The notes below the pieces were generated by a model. The model saw only the letters and a program-made list of their open reading frames with translations, made no database searches and was not told where the DNA came from. A stretch of DNA of 32,999 bases from Thermoplasmata archaeon. Lineage in GTDB: Archaea > Thermoplasmatota > Thermoplasmata > Lutacidiplasmatales > UBA184. Shown here one piece after another: positions 31,049 to 32,999 of the stretch. Every line of letters starts with the position of its first letter. The stretch's first letter is position 1. The translations under genes were made by a program, and so were the position numbers. The stretch spans positions 1 through 32,999 of the forward strand of contig JASHSI010000153.1 of NCBI GenBank assembly GCA_030040915.1, read 5' to 3'.

Positions 31049-31546
31049 CTACGGCAGGAAGACGCACGCGGCGATGCAGACGCCGTAGTGGTCCATCGGG
31101 ATGGCGAGCTCCTCGGTGCGGTAGTGCACTCGGCGGAGCTCGACGCCCCGGAAGTGCGCGATCTCCTGCATGCGCCAGCGCAGGAACTCCTTGAGCGACT
31201 TCTGGGTCCCGTGAAGATGGCCCTCCGCGACGTACCCACCCTGGCCGTCCGTGCGGAATCCGTAGGCGATCCCGGCGCTGATCACCTCGCCCTCGCCCCC
31301 GCCGTGGCGGGCGAGGACGCAGTGGGTGATCGCCCCGCGGGGGAGCTTCATCCGGTCGACCTGGCGGATCCCGATGGGGAGCACGGAGGATACCGAGACC
31401 AGGTTCTGTTCGCCGATGCCGGCGGTCAGGAGCGCGAGGTCGAACGCGTTGAGGTCGCTCGTCTTGTTGATCCCCTTGCCGCTCGTGACGAAGAAGCGCG
31501 TCGGGACGGGGACGAGCGTCCCCGACGCCTCCGGCTTAGGGGCCAC
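31049..31546 (-). CDS. pdaD: pyruvoyl-dependent arginine decarboxylase
   Basis: 165 residues with a GTG start at 31546. RFFVTSGKGINKTSDLNAFDLAL and AGIGEQNLVSVSSVLP hold the family signature. Self-cleavage between Ser53 and Ser54 would give the beta chain and the pyruvoyl-capped alpha chain. CVLARHGGGEGEVISAGIAYG and VAEGHLHGTQKSLKEFL follow as expected. The enzyme turns arginine into agmatine, which archaea need for polyamines and for agmatidine in tRNA-Ile. The minus-strand TATA box GCTTAAATGG (31569-31579) is about 28 bp before the GTG, so the transcript is leaderless with a GTG start. It is convergent with the SCP2 gene. Confidence 0.95.
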   Translation of the reverse strand: MAPKPEASGTLVPVPTRFFVTSGKGINKTSDLNAFDLALLTAGIGEQNLVSVSSVLPIGIRQVDRMKLPRGAITHCVLARHGGGEGEVISAGIAYGFRTDGQGGYVAEGHLHGTQKSLKEFLRWRMQEIAHFRGVELRRVHYRTEELAIPMDHYGVCIAACVFLP

Positions 31547-31568
31547 GAAGCCGTGGGAACTTACTCGC

Positions 31569-31579
31569 CATTTAAGCTT
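31569..31579 (-). promoter_or_regulatory. promoter of the arginine decarboxylase gene
   Basis: AGCTTAAATGG on the minus strand is a well-formed TATA box about 28 bp before the GTG start at 31546. It confirms the GTG as the true start because no ATG lies nearby in frame. Confidence 0.6.
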
Positions 31580-31596
31580 GGCCCGAGCGGATCGAT

Positions 31597-32169
31597 CTAG
31601 ACCATGATCGCATGACGCCGACGCATCGAATCCTCGGTCTCGCCGCGCCGCTCCATCACCGCGGCGACGAGCGCGTCGGTCAGCCGAAGGCTCGCGGACT
31701 CGAAGAGCGTGCCGAGCGGTGCGTAGCGCGGCCGATCGGCGTCCTCGGGGAAGTCAAGCGGGACGAGGACGCTCGCCGCGTGGGCGAGCTTCGAGGCCGG
31801 CCGCGCGGTGACAACGACGAGCTCGGCCCCCTCGCGCCGGACGATGTTCGCCGTCTGGATCGACGAGTTGCTCTCGCCGCGACCGGAAAGGATGAAGACG
31901 GCGTCCCCCTTGCGCACGATCGGGGTCACGCTCTCGCCGATCACATAGGCGGTGAGCCCGGCCTGGACGAGCCGCATCGCGAACGCCCGACCGACGATGC
32001 CGCTGCGGCCGGCGCCGTAGACGAACGTCGCCGGGGCGGTGCGCAGGAGCTCGACCGTTCGGTCGACGAGGGCGGGGTCGATCGACCGGAGGCTCTCGGA
32101 GACGCGCTCGCCGATGTAGGCCTGGGCCCGGTGGAACGTCGACGCGCTAGTGGCGGCGCGCTCGGCCAT
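31597..32169 (-). CDS. hxlB: 6-phospho-3-hexuloisomerase (SIS domain)
   Basis: 190 residues. FVYGAGRSGIVGRAFAMRLVQAG and YVIGESVTPIVRKGDAVFILSGRGESNSS are the SIS sugar-phosphate-binding motifs in the form typical of PHI. ADRPRYAPLGTLFESASLRLTDAL closes the fold. The enzyme interconverts fructose 6-phosphate and hexulose 6-phosphate in the ribulose monophosphate pathway. Many archaea run this pathway in reverse to make pentoses, with HPS as the partner; no HPS gene is in the window. Its first 23 bases overlap the 3' end of the upstream TIM-barrel gene, so the two are co-transcribed. Confidence 0.9.
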   Translation of the reverse strand: MAERAATSASTFHRAQAYIGERVSESLRSIDPALVDRTVELLRTAPATFVYGAGRSGIVGRAFAMRLVQAGLTAYVIGESVTPIVRKGDAVFILSGRGESNSSIQTANIVRREGAELVVVTARPASKLAHAASVLVPLDFPEDADRPRYAPLGTLFESASLRLTDALVAAVMERRGETEDSMRRRHAIMV

Positions 32170-32998
32170 GGTCCTTTCCCTTCGTCCTCTTCGGCGGCGG
32201 CTGGCGGGGGGGCTTCGCGGCCGGCGGTGGGGCCTTCCCCGGTCTCGCCGCGGGGGCCTTCTTCGCCGCGGCGGCCGCGGGCGGCGTGGGCGGGTGGCGC
32301 TTCACCCACCGTCGGGTGAGCGCCCGCTCGTAGAGGAGCTTCATGTACATCGCGTCGTGCTCGAGGAGCGGCGAGCTCGAGATCACCGTGACGTCGTAGT
32401 CCCGGTCGGCGAGGAGCTCGGCGATCGGATCGAACTTCAACTGGCCGCGCTTGATCGGGGTGAGGCGGAACTCCCCGGGCCCGTAGAACTCCGTGCCGGA
32501 GAAGTTCGCGTACAGCTCCCCGCCGCTCGCCTTCACGAAGTCGGTGACGAGCGGGGCGAGCACCTCGGGCTTGTCGAGGTCGATCTTCTCGCGCGCCGCG
32601 AGATGGGGGATGTTGAGGACCGGGACGACGCCCTTGACCTTCCGGGCGAGCTCGAGGACCTCCTCGGCGGAGCCGAAGACGTCGGGGTGTCCGCTCGGCT
32701 CGACGCCGAGCCGCACGCCCCCCTTCGTGAACTTCTTGAGCCAGTCGGCGAGGTCGCGCGTGATCTGGGTCAGCACCTCGACGCTGTCCGCGCGCTCGCC
32801 GGAACCGTAGAAGCCGAGGTGCGTGAGGGTCAGGCGGGCGCCCAGGCCGTCCGCGAGCGAGCTCGCCCACTGGATCTGGCGGATCGAGCGGTCCCGCGCT
32901 TCCTCGCTCCCGAAGAAGTCGACGTAGTAGGGCGCGTGCAGCGTGAGGTCGACGTCGAGCGCCTTCGCGAGCGCCCGCGTCTGCGCGAGGTCGGCGCG
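32147..32998 (-). CDS. endonuclease IV-like TIM-barrel protein (5' end outside window)
   Basis: The frame is open to the window edge, past the GTG at 32776 used in the ORF track. The residues beyond that GTG are convincing: DLTLHAPYYVDFFGSEEARDRSI and LTLTHLGFYGSG. The visible 283 residues include GVRLGVEPSGHPDVFGSAEEVLELA, VPVLNIPHLAAREK, LYANFSGTEFYGPGEFRLTPIK and a last YDVTVISSSPLLEHDAMYMK, which fit the AP endonuclease 2 (xylose isomerase-like) barrel with metal-binding His and Glu residues. Archaeal members act on abasic DNA or are uncharacterised. After the barrel, about 45 residues are Ala/Pro/Lys/Arg-rich and basic. This tail overlaps the start of the hexuloisomerase gene. Confidence 0.82.
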   Translation of the reverse strand, partial: RADLAQTRALAKALDVDLTLHAPYYVDFFGSEEARDRSIRQIQWASSLADGLGARLTLTHLGFYGSGERADSVEVLTQITRDLADWLKKFTKGGVRLGVEPSGHPDVFGSAEEVLELARKVKGVVPVLNIPHLAAREKIDLDKPEVLAPLVTDFVKASGGELYANFSGTEFYGPGEFRLTPIKRGQLKFDPIAELLADRDYDVTVISSSPLLEHDAMYMKLLYERALTRRWVKRHPPTPPAAAAAKKAPAARPGKAPPPAAKPPRQPPPKRTKGKDHGRARRH

Positions 32999-32999
32999 G

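Noticed and set aside
1-32999. tRNA or rRNA genes and mobile elements
   Set aside because: I looked for T-arm-like GTTCRANNC patterns in gaps, transposase motifs, and terminal repeats and found no convincing case.

Overview
The window reads as a stretch of a very GC-rich archaeal chromosome, most likely a terrestrial or acid-tolerant Thermoplasmata-type (Thermoplasmatota) lineage. Archaeal markers are ribosomal protein eS8, SRP19, a GPN-loop GTPase, pyruvoyl-dependent arginine decarboxylase, a TraB/PrgY protein, a GvpD-like P-loop ATPase and a thermopsin-type (A5) secreted protease. Many genes have a short AT-rich TATA-like box about 25-30 bp before the start codon, as expected for leaderless archaeal transcripts. 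A few have a clear Shine-Dalgarno sequence instead. The lineage is inferred from gene content and was not checked by a search. I see no tRNA, rRNA, CRISPR array or insertion sequence.

Layout. 1-3.5 kb: surface-glycan genes, namely the 3' end of a GT-C membrane glycosyltransferase, an overlapping SAM methyltransferase and a convergent GT4 glycosyltransferase. 3.7-4.9 kb: a small hypothetical protein and a DEDD-type RNase H-like exonuclease. 4.97-7.8 kb: a complete three-subunit proton-translocating NAD(P) transhydrogenase (pntAA-pntAB-pntB) with ATGA or abutting junctions. 7.85-10.0 kb: the thermopsin-like protease. 10.1-13.5 kb: a two-gene unit of a polytopic membrane protein with an intramembrane Cys-Cys pair and a polytopic iron-sulfur (NapH/CcoG-like) protein; this is the most intriguing functional module. 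13.6-15.2 kb: DUF1697-like protein, a probably frameshifted small gene and a TfoX-N protein. 15.3-17.0 kb: an ABC-2 exporter (ATPase plus permease). 17.0-18.9 kb: a small CxxC protein and a FAD-dependent amine/amino-acid oxidase-like enzyme. 18.9-20.5 kb: GvpD-like ATPase. 20.6-21.1 kb: a small membrane-anchored surface protein under a 21-bp near-palindrome. 21.1-21.8 kb: moaD-moaE for molybdopterin synthase. 22.0-23.5 kb: a secreted phosphoesterase fused to pentapeptide repeats, preceded by an unusually AT-rich, symmetric promoter. 23.6-24.5 kb: Mrp/NBP35-type Fe-S carrier ATPase. 24.5-26.8 kb: an unknown membrane protein, a small coupled ORF and TraB. 26.9-28.7 kb: a small hypothetical protein facing an eS8-SRP19-GPN GTPase information-processing operon. 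28.9-33.0 kb: GHMP sugar kinase, RNase HII plus SCP2-like protein, arginine decarboxylase, 6-phospho-3-hexuloisomerase and a partial endonuclease IV-like TIM barrel.

Functional links: transhydrogenase, membrane iron-sulfur protein and Mrp ATPase concern redox and Fe-S metabolism. The glycosyltransferases, thermopsin, phosphoesterase and GHMP heptose-type kinase concern the cell surface and exterior. MoaD/MoaE make molybdopterin. eS8/SRP19/GPN/RNase HII are housekeeping genes. The best leads for something new are the Cys-Cys membrane protein/iron-sulfur protein pair and the two symmetric operator-like elements in front of secreted-protein genes.
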